Source: Argentina anserina
Lineage: Eukaryota > Streptophyta > Magnoliopsida > Rosales > Rosaceae
Length of the DNA: 64,000 nucleotides
NCBI RefSeq assembly: GCF_933775445.1
Contig: NC_065875.1
Coordinates: 24,799,555 to 24,863,554 of the forward strand
Direction: 5' to 3'
Below, in pieces: positions 48,802 through 61,900 of this stretch. The notes beneath the pieces are model-generated. The model saw only the letters and a program-made list of their open reading frames with translations, made no database searches and had not been told where the DNA came from. The translations under genes and the position numbers were made by a program. Each line of letters begins with the position of its first letter. Position 1 is the first letter of the stretch.

Positions 48802-49310
48802 TAGAGCTGGCAAATAGGTACAAAAGCCCGAGCCCCGTCCGATAAACACATAATTTTATATTTTTATATAAATATTTAAATAATTATCATTATTATACTT
48901 TTTAAATTAAAATCTCTTGATTATTTCATTATTTGAATTACAATATTTCATAAATATTATTAAAGTAGTGAAGAAAATATTATTGTTTTAACATACGTAA
49001 CGTTTTAGAAATAAAATTATGAAATATATTACAGTATTTTATTTATTTTAATATTCTAAATAGTTATATATATAAAACAAACATTTTAAGTACATAATAT
49101 TTTTTATTTTAATTATGTCATATAATGCTAAGGTGGCGGTCGGCTTCTTGGCCCGACATGAACTTGGGCCGTGGGCTGGGCCGGCTTTAATATTTAAGCA
49201 AATAAACCAGTCTAAGCTGGTACGATAAATAAATTGACCGGTCCGAACACAGCATAATCACGATTTTGGCCCGCTTAAAATGGTCCGGCCCAGCCCATTT
49301 TACACCTCTA
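48802..49310. mobile_element. hAT-like MITE with GGCCC-rich ends
   Basis: The left end TAGAGCTGGCAAATAGG and right end, reverse complemented TAGAGGTGTAAAATGGG, are imperfect 17 bp inverted repeats. The flanking 8-mers TGGAGAAT (48794-48801) and CGAAGAAT (49311-49318) match at 6 of 8 positions. GGCC/GCCC-rich subterminal zones surround an AT-rich core with no coding capacity. The shape is the same as the nested element at 13347-13889, but it is older. Confidence 0.75.
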
Positions 49311-51619
49311 CGAAGAATTATGTCTTGGTGAGGTCGAAATCAATTCATGATGCAGGTCGAGCTGGACCGTCCTAATTTGGGCTACCGAATTGATAGAGCC
49401 CGAGGCTGTTTATGCCATTTTTATAAAGCCCAACAACGCAAGATGGTATGTAAAACTGTAAACATAATCCTCGAGTAAGCAAGTTTTGCAACGAAAAATT
49501 ACAGACAACCGAATCATAACAAAATTTTTGCCCTTAAAAAAATGAAGGACCGTTGAGGTGCTAGAAGTTTCTGAGTCGAAAGTATCTTGGGACCCTGAAA
49601 AGAGTGTTCAAGTTTGTCAACAAAGTTGGCAGAAACTTTGTTTCCCTGGAGACATGTCTATTCACAATAATTCTTTACTGTACAGTGATTTGATAACCTT
49701 GGCCACTTGGCAGGTCCACATTGCTAATTTGAAATATTACGAACCCCAACAACGAGGAAGCTCTTCAAATCTAGAGGTTGTAATGAAATCACTGATCATT
49801 AGAATCATGAAGTGTTCTTCCTAGTTCCTCCTGCGCCATAAGTTCATAAAGCCGAAAGCCGAAGAACAGTTGAAATCAGATGACGAATTTGACAGTTAAT
49901 AATTTGGTTAAAACCTGTCATTGGCCTGAGAGACAAAGCTTCGGGTCCTGATCATGTGTGTATGGTGTAAATTTATGCAGGAAAACCAGAATCCGGTTGA
50001 AAGTTAAAACCTACTTTACCATTTCGAAAACGTTAGAGAAGATGGCCTACACCAACATGAACGTGAGGGGGGGATCACAGTCACATGTCTGAATCTGGTA
50101 GAGTAAGGAGATATTGTTTAACGAAGTAGATGGTGACCTACCTCTTGTTTGTGTTCATAACATTATGCAGCATCATAATAATGATTATCTGAAACCACAC
50201 AATACTACAATGGCCAATGCCAGTGCTCATCTCTCCCCCATGCATGTGTTTCCAAAATTTCAATTCATTAAAAACATTACATGTGCTTCATGGCATCGAT
50301 GAACCCATAAGATCATTTACGATATCTTAATGAAATCTTATCTCCGAACTTCATTGGCTGATCCGAGGTGTCATTGTATGAATATAAGAGAAGTGAAATC
50401 ATTTGGCATCGCTCAATTTTATGTTTGATGTAATTTTCTCGATAAAATTAAATAAGAAGAACATAGTGTTCGATAAATTGTCTAAACAAATAAAACTAAT
50501 TAGGGTGCAAGCCACTAAAATGCCTTTAACCTTCTAAATCTTAGCACAAAGGGTAGAGAAACTCAATGATTCCACATGCATGGTCAATTTGCAAACACTC
50601 TAGATCTTTATTTTTATTTTGGTACAAACGAGACCAAAGGCCTAAGAAAAAAAAAACAGAAACAAGCCAATATAGCTGATCTTAAAGCTCATATTCTTAG
50701 TAACTCTTAAAATATCATCAATGATAGTTTCAGTAACAAGGCTAGGTGGCTCATGCATAATGCAAACACTTACCATTAGCATGTTCGAAATTAATGGTGA
50801 TTAGTTACATCAGTGGACTGAGGTAGGCTAACTTTAGGGTCTTATGATGTTTCACATACTTGAGATAGTCTTCAAGTGAAGAAGGAGGTCGATCGAAGCT
50901 CGAACATACCCACGTGGCTAACAATCGCCTACACAAGGAGAGATACGAGCCTTATATGGAACAATGGGGGTCGATCTTTAACGTACCCCATCTGTAATAT
51001 TTGTGTCTTTTTGTTTTGCCGCTCTATCTGCTTCTTGCTTTGACATCTTTGGTGCCCTTGTTGGCTCGATTCTGGGGAATTCACTCGACCTGTCACATGC
51101 AGAAACGACGTTGTGAGATCTATTTGTTCTGTCTTGTATCAATCTGTATTCATCTTATTCAACCTAAAATTGACTGAACAATTGTAAAAGGAAAAAAGAT
51201 CGAATTGAGGTCATGGAATCGTTGGTAGGGTTTGGTTTCAGTGATAAAGATGATTTACTCGTACGCCTGGAAAATGAAATCAGAAGTTCAAAACTATTGT
51301 TTTTGAGCTTTGAGCAGCCCACAGGATCGATCAGAGTCCGGGGAGGCAATACAATTCTTGATTTCTGACGATCAACAAAGTGTTAATAAGAAATCATGAG
51401 TTATGACTCAAACTTAGTCCGACGGCTCAATCCAACAATATTAGGTGTTAGTTGTAGTGTCTATTATTACTACCAAATTGCAAGCCCTTGTATATCAAGA
51501 GAGGCATAAAATGACAACAATTCATCGCATTGCTTTGAGTTTGGGTCCCTGATACAATCTGCCTAACAGCCAATGTTGCATGCATGGTGCCCTCGAATGA
51601 ATAATTCTTCTAGACATAA
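49311..51619. other. Intergenic, nothing supported
   Basis: An 88-codon open stretch at about 49558-49824 has no Met start at its beginning and no recognised domain, so it is not called. No repeat borders were fixed. Confidence 0.4.
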
Positions 51620-51627
51620 TTGAGAGT

Positions 51628-52105
51628 CAGGCCCGAACCTGATGTCAGTGATGTGAGACTAAAGAGGCAACAGCCTCAGGCACCAAGGTATATGGGGGCA
51701 CCAAGGCATTCTAAACTCATACATACATATATATGGGTGTAATCATGCATAAGCTTTAAGCATATGTATAAAAAATTCTCTATATTCCTCAAATTTCAGG
51801 TAATATGTATAAGTTTTAGAATGTAAGAAAACACATACATGATGGTTTAGGGTAAACAAGAATAAAACTCTTAGAAATTGATTTTCTTGATTGGACATAC
51901 TTCACTATGAGTTGCTGTTGTGTAACTAAATCTCATATTATTAGTAATAATTAAATTAATATTAGGTTAGCTTATAGGGATATAAAAGTAGGTTTCGAGC
52001 ATAGTGGGTTAATCGAACGGATTTTTCATTTTTCTCATATGACCAAATTAGAGGGTACTATTCTTGTAACTTATCTCAAGTCTTCAAATCTCAGGTCCAG
52101 TCCTG
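51628..52105. mobile_element. hAT-type MITE with perfect 8 bp target duplication
   Basis: The 8-mer TTGAGAGT occurs at 51620-51627 and 52106-52113. The 478 bp between starts CAGGCCCGAACCTGA and ends TCAGGTCCAGTCCTG, an imperfect 15 bp inverted repeat. There is no coding capacity. These are textbook hAT features. Confidence 0.85.
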
Positions 52106-52113
52106 TTGAGAGT

Positions 52114-55100
52114 CGATCAGAATTTTAATTTGGTTGTTTCGTTCATGCCCAAATAACTTGTTGATTCATCAATTGTGCCAGGAAAAATAAACTAGAAGAA
52201 GCAGAGGAAGAAGATCTATTAATGACTGATTGTTACTGCCAGAGAAGACACGTAAATTTAGCCGCTGCCGGCGTCGGCGGGTAGTGTGAAGCACATCAAT
52301 TAGTCTACCGTTAACTTTGTATCAACTAATGATTCAGTTCACCCCAAATCCCATGCACAGTGTTATTAGGTTTATTAATGGTTCGTTCATATATGATTAT
52401 ACGTACACTCACTTACGTCAAAGAATTTCCATAAGAACAGAAAAAAAATACTATAGTAAAGGAAAAGGTGCAACGTGATCGGCTTTGGCGTTATCGTTCT
52501 GTCTCCATCCCATCAATAAATTTTTGCTGGAAACTTCTAACAATTTGCGCTAGTCTTCTTCTGCAGCTCTCTCCGCGCCGGCTTTTTCCTTTTGTTTTTG
52601 TTTCTTGACCGATCGATAGATAAGAACATGTTCTGGTCTATATTCAGTGCCCCTCCCCTCCTACGGGTCAATATGGTTTCATGCATATAACAACAACATT
52701 TAAATGCTTTGATAATCTTAATCAAGTCACAATTATCTTGCCGCATACAGTTTCTTACAATGTACATGACGTCAAATGCGGATCCAGGGGCAAGGCGCCC
52801 GCAGATTTTATTATGCCACTTTTTATTTTATATTTTTCTTTTTCCTACATTTGCTCAACCCAAAAGCCTAATTTTTTTTATAATTGACCAAAAAATCAAA
52901 TACTCTAACTTCCCCACTTATTTTATAGTGTAATGGACCTTCTATATTATTGGATCAAATTGTTCAGGTCCAAAATCTTATACTCTTTTTTATTATGTTT
53001 GACTCTTCTATTTTAATGTTTACTAGTTTAGTTTTAGATTCATGACTTATTCATTAAATAAATTTACTTTTTTCATTTAAATTTATAATTGTGAGATAAA
53101 AAAATTTATAAATGAACATCAGATAAAATATGATCTCATCTTATACATAATAATATATCAAAATATAAGTGTGTAGATATTAATTTAAAAGAACTTATTT
53201 CTGATGAAAATTTCTGACATACCTAATTTAAAGATAACATAGTAAAATATATATATATATATATTTGCGCACAAATAAAAATAATTTTTTTACCCCTACT
53301 ATAAGTTCCCGTACATCTATATGATATACGTCATGCATGCGTTATTAGGGTGAAAACTTCATCATCAAACACTGGCATAAAATTGGTTCACTGTTTTCGT
53401 CAAAATTATTCTACAACGTAACTTTGACTGACTTGAGAAATCTATTGAGTTTAGGGATAAACTAGGAGTCTAGGACCTTAAGAAGAATCTTAGACCTTAC
53501 TTACAAACGTAATTATATAAAAATAGTTATTCCAAGCAGAATAGTATGAGATTACACATGCATGTACGTGTCGAAATTTTCGCTGGAAGGTCCAAGATTA
53601 TATTAATTTCTACCAGTTCGTCCGTCATGCAAATATTGTTTAGAAAAAGTGAAACGAGAATGGTTTCAATAGTAGTAAGATGGAGCTAACTTTCAATCCG
53701 ACTAGCTAATATCAGTCCTAATATATTCTCATATATGTTTTCGTCAATCGCCATGTGGAGTGATGAATAAACCCAAATGTAATTTTGGTTCGTCGTGGTG
53801 TGTTTGGCCACAATAAACGTGAAATTAACTAAAACCGAAACTTAACTGTGCTAGCTAGCTAGGTGCATGCATAGTGATTAAGTTAGTAACATGTTCGTTC
53901 TTCGTTGCAAAGTCATGCCACTCATGCGTTCGATCATAAAGGAAGTCATTGAACTAGCTATAACTAACTTGGCCTTGGTTTAGGACTCATATGTCATATA
54001 TATGTTGCTATGACATATGAGGCGTGCTTGGTTTTTGAGTGATATACTGTTGCTATGTTAGTTACGTTGGATTCCTTCATGTCAAAGACAAGGTGTAGTA
54101 AAAAAGGGCAATAGGATTTACATGCAGTAGTCATAATCCCAAGCCCTAGAGCTTAATACCGGTCACATACATCGACAAATGAACTTTGACAAAACAGGGA
54201 ACAGAAAGCACGCCTGAAAATAATGCAATACTTCCCCATTAGCTGAAATACAATTAATCCCTAATCCATCTACAGTGCGTTATATTGTTCATGGATTAAC
54301 TTAACCATGTGCGCCATGCAATCAAAGAGTAGAACCAAACGCATGCCCAACCAGTTAATTACCTTAATCTTCTTTTTTACTTTTAGGTGAAACTATATCA
54401 AGTGTGAAATTGAAAAGAAGCTCTGCGAAGCACAATTACGGGTAATCAAGACAGTATTAATCAGCAGTATGATGCTGGGAATCCGGTGCAGTTTGAGACG
54501 AGGAGAGGCGCACGTGCCGTGCTGTGAGCCGATTTAGAGAGAAAACATGTGGGGGAATGGAAATGGGAATGGGATTGCATTGAACGATCAGATTGGTCAA
54601 CATTCAACAATGTCGAAGTTAACCAATTCATCGCTAGTATCCAACTTGGATCTTACACCTTATAGTTCTCACCCAAATGAACGCAGATGAGCTTCACGCC
54701 TCTTACTCCATGCGCATCAACCTTCAGCGTTAAAACAAATCATACAAGAGATCGAGTGTACAATGTGTATTATATTATATACGCTTGTACAGGTAGAACA
54801 CTATTGTTGTTTGAATTGCAAGTTAATATATATAATTATATATGGATGAGATTGAAATCAACAAGAAATGTGCATGCTATATCATAGGAATGAAACGTAC
54901 ACCCACTGAAATACTATATCATATCATCCTGATCATATCATTCCTCTGACATTATACTTTCCATTCGAACAGACATTATACAATTAGGGTCCATATGCTT
55001 AATTTTATATGATGTATTATTGTTCAAATTTGAAGAACTGGAGTGAAAAAAAAAAGATAACATGGGCTTGCGCGCTGGGACTGACACAAAGAGGCCCCGA

Positions 55101-55300
55101 ACGTTGGGTGAGAAACAAGCACATTAGCCTTAACCCACTTGAACCCTAACCCCAGTTTGGGAACACACCCAAAAAAGACAGTATGGCGTATCTCCCATTC
55201 CCTCAATTCCCCTATTTTCTTTCTCATATTCATTTTATTTCAAATATTTTTAAATTGAGTTTTATCCCCCTCCCTCTCAATCTTCTCGATCACCAAAACC
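52114..55300. other. Intergenic, nothing supported
   Basis: AT-rich spacer. A GCGGATCCAGGGGC word near 52778 resembles the edge of a repeat family, but no partner or duplication was found. The last part is upstream of the PRE gene. Confidence 0.4.
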
Positions 55301-55310
55301 CTATATAATA
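55301..55310 (+). promoter_or_regulatory. TATA box of the PRE gene
   Basis: CCTATATAAT lies about 385 bp upstream of the PRE start codon and is followed by a long pyrimidine-rich leader. A second, weaker TA-rich candidate is at about 55485-55495. Using the first implies a leader of about 350 nt with two upstream ORFs. Confidence 0.55.
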
Positions 55311-55337
55311 ACAAGCCTTAGCCCACTGCTTTCTCCC

Positions 55338-55430
55338 ATGCACTTGTCTCCCTCTTCCTCTCATATCCCACAACATAATTACTTCCATCTCTCTCTCTAC
55401 CCTTATCTAATTCCCTTTCTCCATAAGTAG
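55338..55430 (+). promoter_or_regulatory. Candidate upstream ORF 1 in the PRE leader
   Basis: ATG at 55338 opens 30 codons (MHLSPSSSHIPQHNYF and on) ending TAG at 55430. It is in the mRNA only if transcription starts at the 55301 TATA box. It could lower translation of the main frame. Confidence 0.4.
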
Positions 55431-55493
55431 CTGTCTCCTCTCTCAACCATTTCCTCCATCCTTTTAACTCCCTCATTCCCTTATCTTATATAT

Positions 55494-55517
55494 ATGCTCT
55501 GCTTCGATCTGCTCTGA
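55494..55517 (+). promoter_or_regulatory. Candidate upstream ORF 2 in the PRE leader
   Basis: A seven-residue frame MLCFDLL with stop TGA at 55515-55517 lies about 175 bases before the main start codon. Confidence 0.4.
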
Positions 55518-55690
55518 CAACTAAACTACCACTCTTGCTCTTGCTGCTCGCCTCAGGTCTTCTGTTTTCCTCAGGCCATATATCCAGTTCCTTCATTCCC
55601 AAGTCTATATATTAATTGAACTACTACTGCTCCTTCTTCTTCCCTCTGACAAATAAGTAACTGAAACTACGAGAGCAAGTCTTTCCAACA

Positions 55691-56386
55691 ATGTCTAGCA
55701 GAAGATCATCGCGTTCGAGGCAGTCTGGCGGTTCCAGGAGTAGCAACATCAGCGACGACCAGATCGCTGATCTCGTATCCAAGTTACAGCAACTTCTTCC
55801 TGAGATTCGCAACAGGCGCTCGAACAAGGTATGTACTTCGATAATAATATAAATGCCAATAATATGGATATTGTTTTAATAAGTATTATTCTCTGCTCTG
55901 CAAGAGAGTAATGTCGAGCAGTTATTAGTTATAGTTAGATATGTGTATTCCCTTTTGTGTGGTCTTTATTGTGTTGGCCTTATAAGAGGGTAGATAAGTC
56001 ACACTCACCGCACATGCACAGGCACCACAGCTAGCTAGTCCTTCTCTCATGCATTCATTTATTCCATCTGTAGCCACAACTTGCAGGTGTGGTGTGCTGA
56101 GGGTGTGGGTTGTGGGACTCCAATTGTTCCCCAACTCGATCCCAGCTCATTCATATGCATTGATATTTGCCTCGCTTATAATTTTGGTCTACGTCAAAAT
56201 GCTAATTGTATATATGTTACTGGGATTTTGTAGGCGTCAGCATCCAATGTTCTGCAGGAGACTCTCAACTACATCAAAAACTTGCACAGAGAGGTCGACG
56301 ACCTAAGTGAGCGCTTATCTCAGCTTTTGGCGACGACTGACATGGATTCCGACCAAGCAGCCATTATTCGGAGCTTACTTATGTGA
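55691..56386 (+). CDS. PRE: PRE/KIDARI-type atypical bHLH protein
   Basis: Two exons, 55691-55828 and 56234-56386, encode 96 aa starting [20 protein letters not shown]. The helix-loop-helix runs about 22-72: [20 protein letters not shown], loop NRRSNK at the exon border, then [20 protein letters not shown]. It ends [20 protein letters not shown] then SLLM, the hallmark tail of the PACLOBUTRAZOL RESISTANCE family. The basic DNA-binding region is missing, so family members do not bind DNA. They form heterodimers that sequester inhibitory bHLH factors (IBH1, HFR1 and similar) and promote cell elongation downstream of gibberellin, brassinosteroid, auxin and light. From memory KIDARI (PRE6, At1g26945) lies next to CYP23 in Arabidopsis, so this is a likely PRE6/PRE3-type orthologue. 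ASASNV replaces the usual VSASKV after the intron. Confidence 0.95.
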
Positions 56387-58190
56387 TCATTCATTATCAA
56401 TCGGCGATTACTATTATTCGATTCTACGTATAAGCCTCTCTTTTCGGTATGAACGTATGGTCATCAACGAGCTTACTCATATAGTGGCTGCATATATTAT
56501 GTCTGGCTAAGCTATAGCTAGGGTTTGCTCATTAGCCGCAATTAAGAAAGAGTTTACGCATGGATGGACATCTTCATCGGTCTCCATGTATCACGTGCTT
56601 TCCAGTCTTGTAGCTAGTAACTAATTAACTTATATATAATAAAGGACTTTTCCTTGTAGAAGTTCTAACTAATGTTGTGTTGAGATTTCTTCAAATTTCT
56701 GTATAAATATATCCAGCGTGTCACTTTATATTATACGTACACACCTATATGTGCCTTTTGTCCCACACAAGTGAATTCATTATATTATCCAAAATTTGTT
56801 TGATTGTGACACATATAATGTATGAATAGTATTGAACTAAATGAGCAGATATATAGTAATCTTCTTTGTTTTCTTGCATTATTCAATTTATTCTTTTAAA
56901 AATCTTGGATGTGGAGCTGTACGTTATATATAAAGCAAGAGATTGAGGGTGACAATGTCGATATAAACATGTGACATTACCCCATAGGTGCCAAATTTCG
57001 TAACGAGGTTACACCAAAGATGAATATAAGCTCCGATATATTCATTGATTCTCTCTTCCGGTTTTAGTTTTCTCGAAGTTTGCTACGGCCATTTGTAATA
57101 ATCCGATTTATAATGATCGGAGATGGATCAACCTGGCCTCTAGTATTGTAGTCCATGATTTAACCATATGTTTTCGTCTAACGATTAAGTTAAAGTGCTT
57201 AGTATGCAGAAACTTGTTTATGGTTGCATGGCTTTGGTATGGTCCTCCAACAATTTCTCTTTATGTTATATATATATATATATATATATATTCAGTTTTC
57301 AATAATACTATAGAGGTGGGAAAGTAAGTATCCGATCCGTAGCATTTGTTTCAGCAAAATTAAAGTGCAGTCATTACGGCAACTAATTCGTACTCAAAGC
57401 ACTTTCAAGTTCATGCTTAATTTAATTAATTGGATGATGCACGAGATTAAAGAGGGAGTTCCCTAGCTAGCTACCAAGAACTTTTAAAGTGATCAATATC
57501 CCATGTTCCTCTGTTTTAGTACTTAGATCACTCCAAGTGATTCCACAGTTGGTGGCCATGGAAATGAAGCAATGTGGATGGGGTTCTAGCTACTTTGTCA
57601 AAAATTAAACGAACGAAAACCTAAATCAGTCACATAATTTAGTCTTTAATTAATGTCTTTAAAAACAAACAAAAAAGTTCAATTAATGTTGACCCAATTA
57701 TAACCCAAAAGAGTCAAATTCAAGCCCAATAAAACAATTAACGAAACCTTATAGAAGAGAGATCTAGCTAGCTGCCTTAAAAAAAGATCTAGCTAGCTAG
57801 TTAACTGGTTAGTAAATTCTTAACCATATTCTAAGTTAGGTTATTATGTTAAACCGACTTAGTAGCTAGCGTCAATAATTCTATATATAGACCATAAGTA
57901 AATACATAACGCCTACTTATCTACGCTGTTAATTAGAGCTACCTATCTTGAACAATAATGTGTGAAATTGTAATCTATCTATATTGACCTTTAACTCTAA
58001 CACTCTTCAGTTAACCTGCTCGACCGACAACTGATCAATAATTAGCCACATTTCTAATAGGGTTTGCAAGCGTGATTAAGACCTTGACATGCACGCTTTC
58101 GACAGCACAAGCACGATTACATTGCACCATAATTATACTAAACTGCTCGAGTTCATCAGTCACACAATTTTTCGATGGGCTTCATAATAA
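56387..58190. other. PRE 3' flank and intergenic
   Basis: Non-coding AT-rich sequence with a (TA)n microsatellite at 57266-57291. No gene seen. Confidence 0.45.
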
Positions 58191-58347
58191 ACCCAGCTTC
58201 TAGTATAATTTATGCCCAACTCGGCCCACAATTTCAATCGGGAATAGTTAACACGACTCGCAACAGAGTTGGCAAAGCACAGGTTGCTTCGTCGATCACC
58301 AAAGTTTTGAAAGCTCCTCTTCCTCCTCCTTGATATACAGAGACTTT
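58191..58347 (+). repeat. Duplicated promoter/leader fragment, copy 1
   Basis: This segment starts ACCCAGCTTC and runs through GCCCAACTCGGCCCA, GAGTTGGCAAAGCACAGG and GAAAGCTCCTCTTCCTCCTCC to CAGAGACTTT. It is a diverged direct copy of 63766-63916. No open coding frame follows here, so it looks like an orphan promoter/leader fragment. Confidence 0.85.
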
Positions 58348-58923
58348 AATAACAAATGTCTTGAATTTCTGAACACATGCATATAGATATATCAACTGCT
58401 TTTCTTTTCTTTCTCAAAGCTGCTAGAATATTTGTATAGAGGCAGTTCTTGGTTTCCATAGATACATTGCAAATAAACTGTTCATGCAACTAAACCAGAA
58501 TTTTAACAAGTCATGCATTAACTATCAACACAAAAAAGTTCGGCTTATAAGCTTCACAACATCCATCCTCATGTTTTGTATAGGTATACTATACAACACA
58601 AAAATCGCGTTTGTTCTTGTTTTAAAGGTCATGAAGCTCTTCTTTATAAGTAAAATGTAAGGAACGGAACATTTAAGATGAAGTATATTAGTGCATAAAG
58701 TGTGTGTACATATATTTGAGCTGATGATGTGATGATGTACTATATCACTATATCATATGCATGTGATAGTAAGAAATTGGAGATAACTAATGATGACAAT
58801 TGAGTAAATTATAACAACTTCTAAAAATAATGTAGCCGAAGTAGCCTTAGTGCTTCTTAGGTTTTCGCCAAGTCATCTACCTTCTCTTTTGGGCGGGAGT
58901 TTCTGAAGTTGTGGAAGGCTAAT
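58348..58923. other. Spacer, nothing seen
   Basis: AT-rich, no gene. Confidence 0.4.
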
Positions 58924-61900
58924 TGTCACATACCAGAAGGAAAAATGACCGTATTGAAATGGTAAAATAGAAAGTTAACAAACGAACAAACGAACGTAAT
59001 TTGACTTGAACACTCGAAAACTGAAAAACTGCTTAAATTTTTCGCGAAAGGAAACAAGCTAACAAGTTTACAATGAAATAACCTTTACATTTCCAACACA
59101 AAATAATTTTACTAAGATATACGCGAGCTGTACAACAAGGTTTCAAATAACGGAAATAGAAGTGGGTGTCACCAGCCCATAACTAAAAATAATACAAGCA
59201 ACCCAAGATAAACAAAAATGGTGACAGAAAATGAAATCACAACCTCGAAATAAGAGGTACAATGTACGAACATCAATAAGGGATAATATACAAAGGACTA
59301 GTCTAAACATAATGACTTCAAATGAAATGTACTCCTAACTTCTTATATCCTAAGCCCCGAAATAAGTCCAAAAACCTGTAAGAAATCTAAAGTAGGGGTG
59401 ACCTTCATCCTCGCTCACCCAGTGGGGTCAGCCCACCAATGTGGTTTAAAAGTAAGGATGGCTAAGTTTTATGAAAACTTAAAACATTTAGATATGAGGA
59501 TGCTCTTTAAATCATTTAATATGAAACATGATAAGTTTAATAATCACGGGAAAACAATGCAAAACATGCATGATGACCATCAATAATATCAAGTCAGTGG
59601 TGACCAATTCTAATGACTATGAGGCGAAAAAGTCACCTCTTAAGTCAAGGCCGACTTCCTTCGTTGAAACAACAAATGAGTGAGAGTGTCAATTTAATGG
59701 AATGCCCTAAATAATACTGTAAGGTATGAATCCAATAATAAACAGGGCATTGCCCCTCCGGATATTTATGGTTTTCGACACCGAGGGGTTACCGGATTAC
59801 CGGGCCTCATACACTTTTAGGTATACTCACTCACAATCTATCTGCCTATCCTCGGGTTTTAGCATTTCTAAAATCATATATGCATTTCCAACAATAAACA
59901 TCACCGAGACATAGACAATGAATTTTAACGGGCACGAAATACACAAAGGGGGTTAGCTCACCCCACTTGGAATATGTGAAGCCAATGCTCAATCCCAATC
60001 CTGCTTCCGCTCAGCTAAAGCCTTCGCCAAGCATCCAAGTCTTGGAATAATCGATAAATGAGCGACTGTAAATATAAAAATAATTTAAATGTCGCTACAT
60101 GGACGAAATAAGAGGTTTGACTCCTTATTCCCGGTTTGACCAAAGTGATGGTCAAATATCGATTATAGCTAACTATGGTACCCACTTATCGACATATTTC
60201 TTTGAGTACTATCGAGTACTCGTATCTATTACCTTAGTCACACTCATACAAATAGTTAACAAAATTAATATGTCAACAATATAAGGTAGTGTAACTTACG
60301 ACTTAGGTTTTTAAGTCGTATTAGCTATAAACCGATATCTCTAAAATTACTAAGGACACCCAAGATATATTTCCCAATTAGAAACTTGTCATAAACATAA
60401 CTTAGAATGATGGGAAAATCTACCTCAAGGGCCTTAGTCAAAGAGAACATATTCTTGTCGGAAAGTTGACATCATTGTCGGAGTCCTCCTTTTTCCTTCT
60501 CTACTCAAAACCAAGGCTGCACAAATTCATGTACAACCTTCTAAGACATCTACTTGGATAATCTATCCATATTTCTTTCATTCCAACTGGAAATAAATCA
60601 AGGAAATTATCCAAAGGAATTGGCATTTACCTAATGAAGTTTCGAGAGGAATGAAGTCAATACAAGTTGCTCCTATCCTCTCTGTCCTTCAATTCACTTT
60701 GTGGAAGTGTCCTGCTCCTCCTCTTCATTTCCTTAGACTAGGATGAAGACATACAATTCAGTATTGTACTCCAGGGTCGAAATGCAAGGAGATCAAATCA
60801 ATTACCTTCTACACGTTTGTGAAGGTAAAAATGGATGACTGCAGTACGTTCTTTGTTCCTCTTTGTAATTGATGTTCAAGTCTTTTAGTCCTTCTCCGTT
60901 TCCTAAATTGAGACCAAATGCCAGCAAGTTAGAACTTGAGTCTAGCTTCACGATAAAGGGATGAAAATATTAGAAGCTTACCGATTTATAAAGCTTCTGT
61001 ATCAATTCGAAAATTGATCTCTACAGCCAAGACAGAGGTAAAGCGGCGCTGCTGCCTTTATCTAATTCATGGCTTCAGTTCCAAAGTGTAAATCCTTCTT
61101 CTCCTTAAATATAAATGTTAAAGTGAATTAAAAGTGAAGTTCCAAACACAGAGCCATGAACTTTCGAATTTGGAACAGTGAAGCTTACCTCTAAATTCGT
61201 GATTCAATGAAATCGAATTGACCTCAGTCCTGCAGTCGAGTTCCTCCACAACTTCTCTTCATGCTTCCCTTAACGTTCTAATTAAACTCTTATTCGATTC
61301 GATGAGCTACATGGAAGGATTTCAAGGAAGATATCGCCGATATGAGCATGCAGAAGAAAAGAATTCAAAATGACTCTAGTTCCATTGAACTAAAAGCTAG
61401 AGAATTAGAGAAGGATTTGAGTTACAAGGAAGTAAATATTTCGATAAAATGTAAGTGATTTCTTACCTAAAAACTATAGAGAATCATGATCCAATCGAAT
61501 TGGAAGATGATGAACAATGGAGATGGAGAACTCAAATTTCCAATCCCTTAATCTCTGCTCCAATCATCTACATGTCGACATAGGGAGGATGGCGCCGTCG
61601 AGACAAGCGTATCTGGAGATCCCGGCGTCGTGCGGTGGCCGGAGTTCGCCGGACCAGTCGGGTTGACCCGTCTGCTCCTTGGTGAGAAACACGAAAGGAA
61701 GAAGAAGCTTCAATATGTGGGTTTTGGTCTTTTGACCAAAGTTGGACTTTCTCTCCTTTTAAATAAAAGAATGGAGGGTTGAGATTAAAAAGTGAGAGTC
61801 GATCCAAACGCTCTAATTTAAAAGTCTGGTCAGAATTTAAAATGAAAAGAAGAGTAATTAGAATGGAGGGCTAGGATCAAATTTGGGAAAAGGTGGAAGA

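Noticed and set aside
49558..49824. 88-codon open frame after the hAT element
   Set aside because: It does not begin with ATG and matches no family; its length is compatible with chance.
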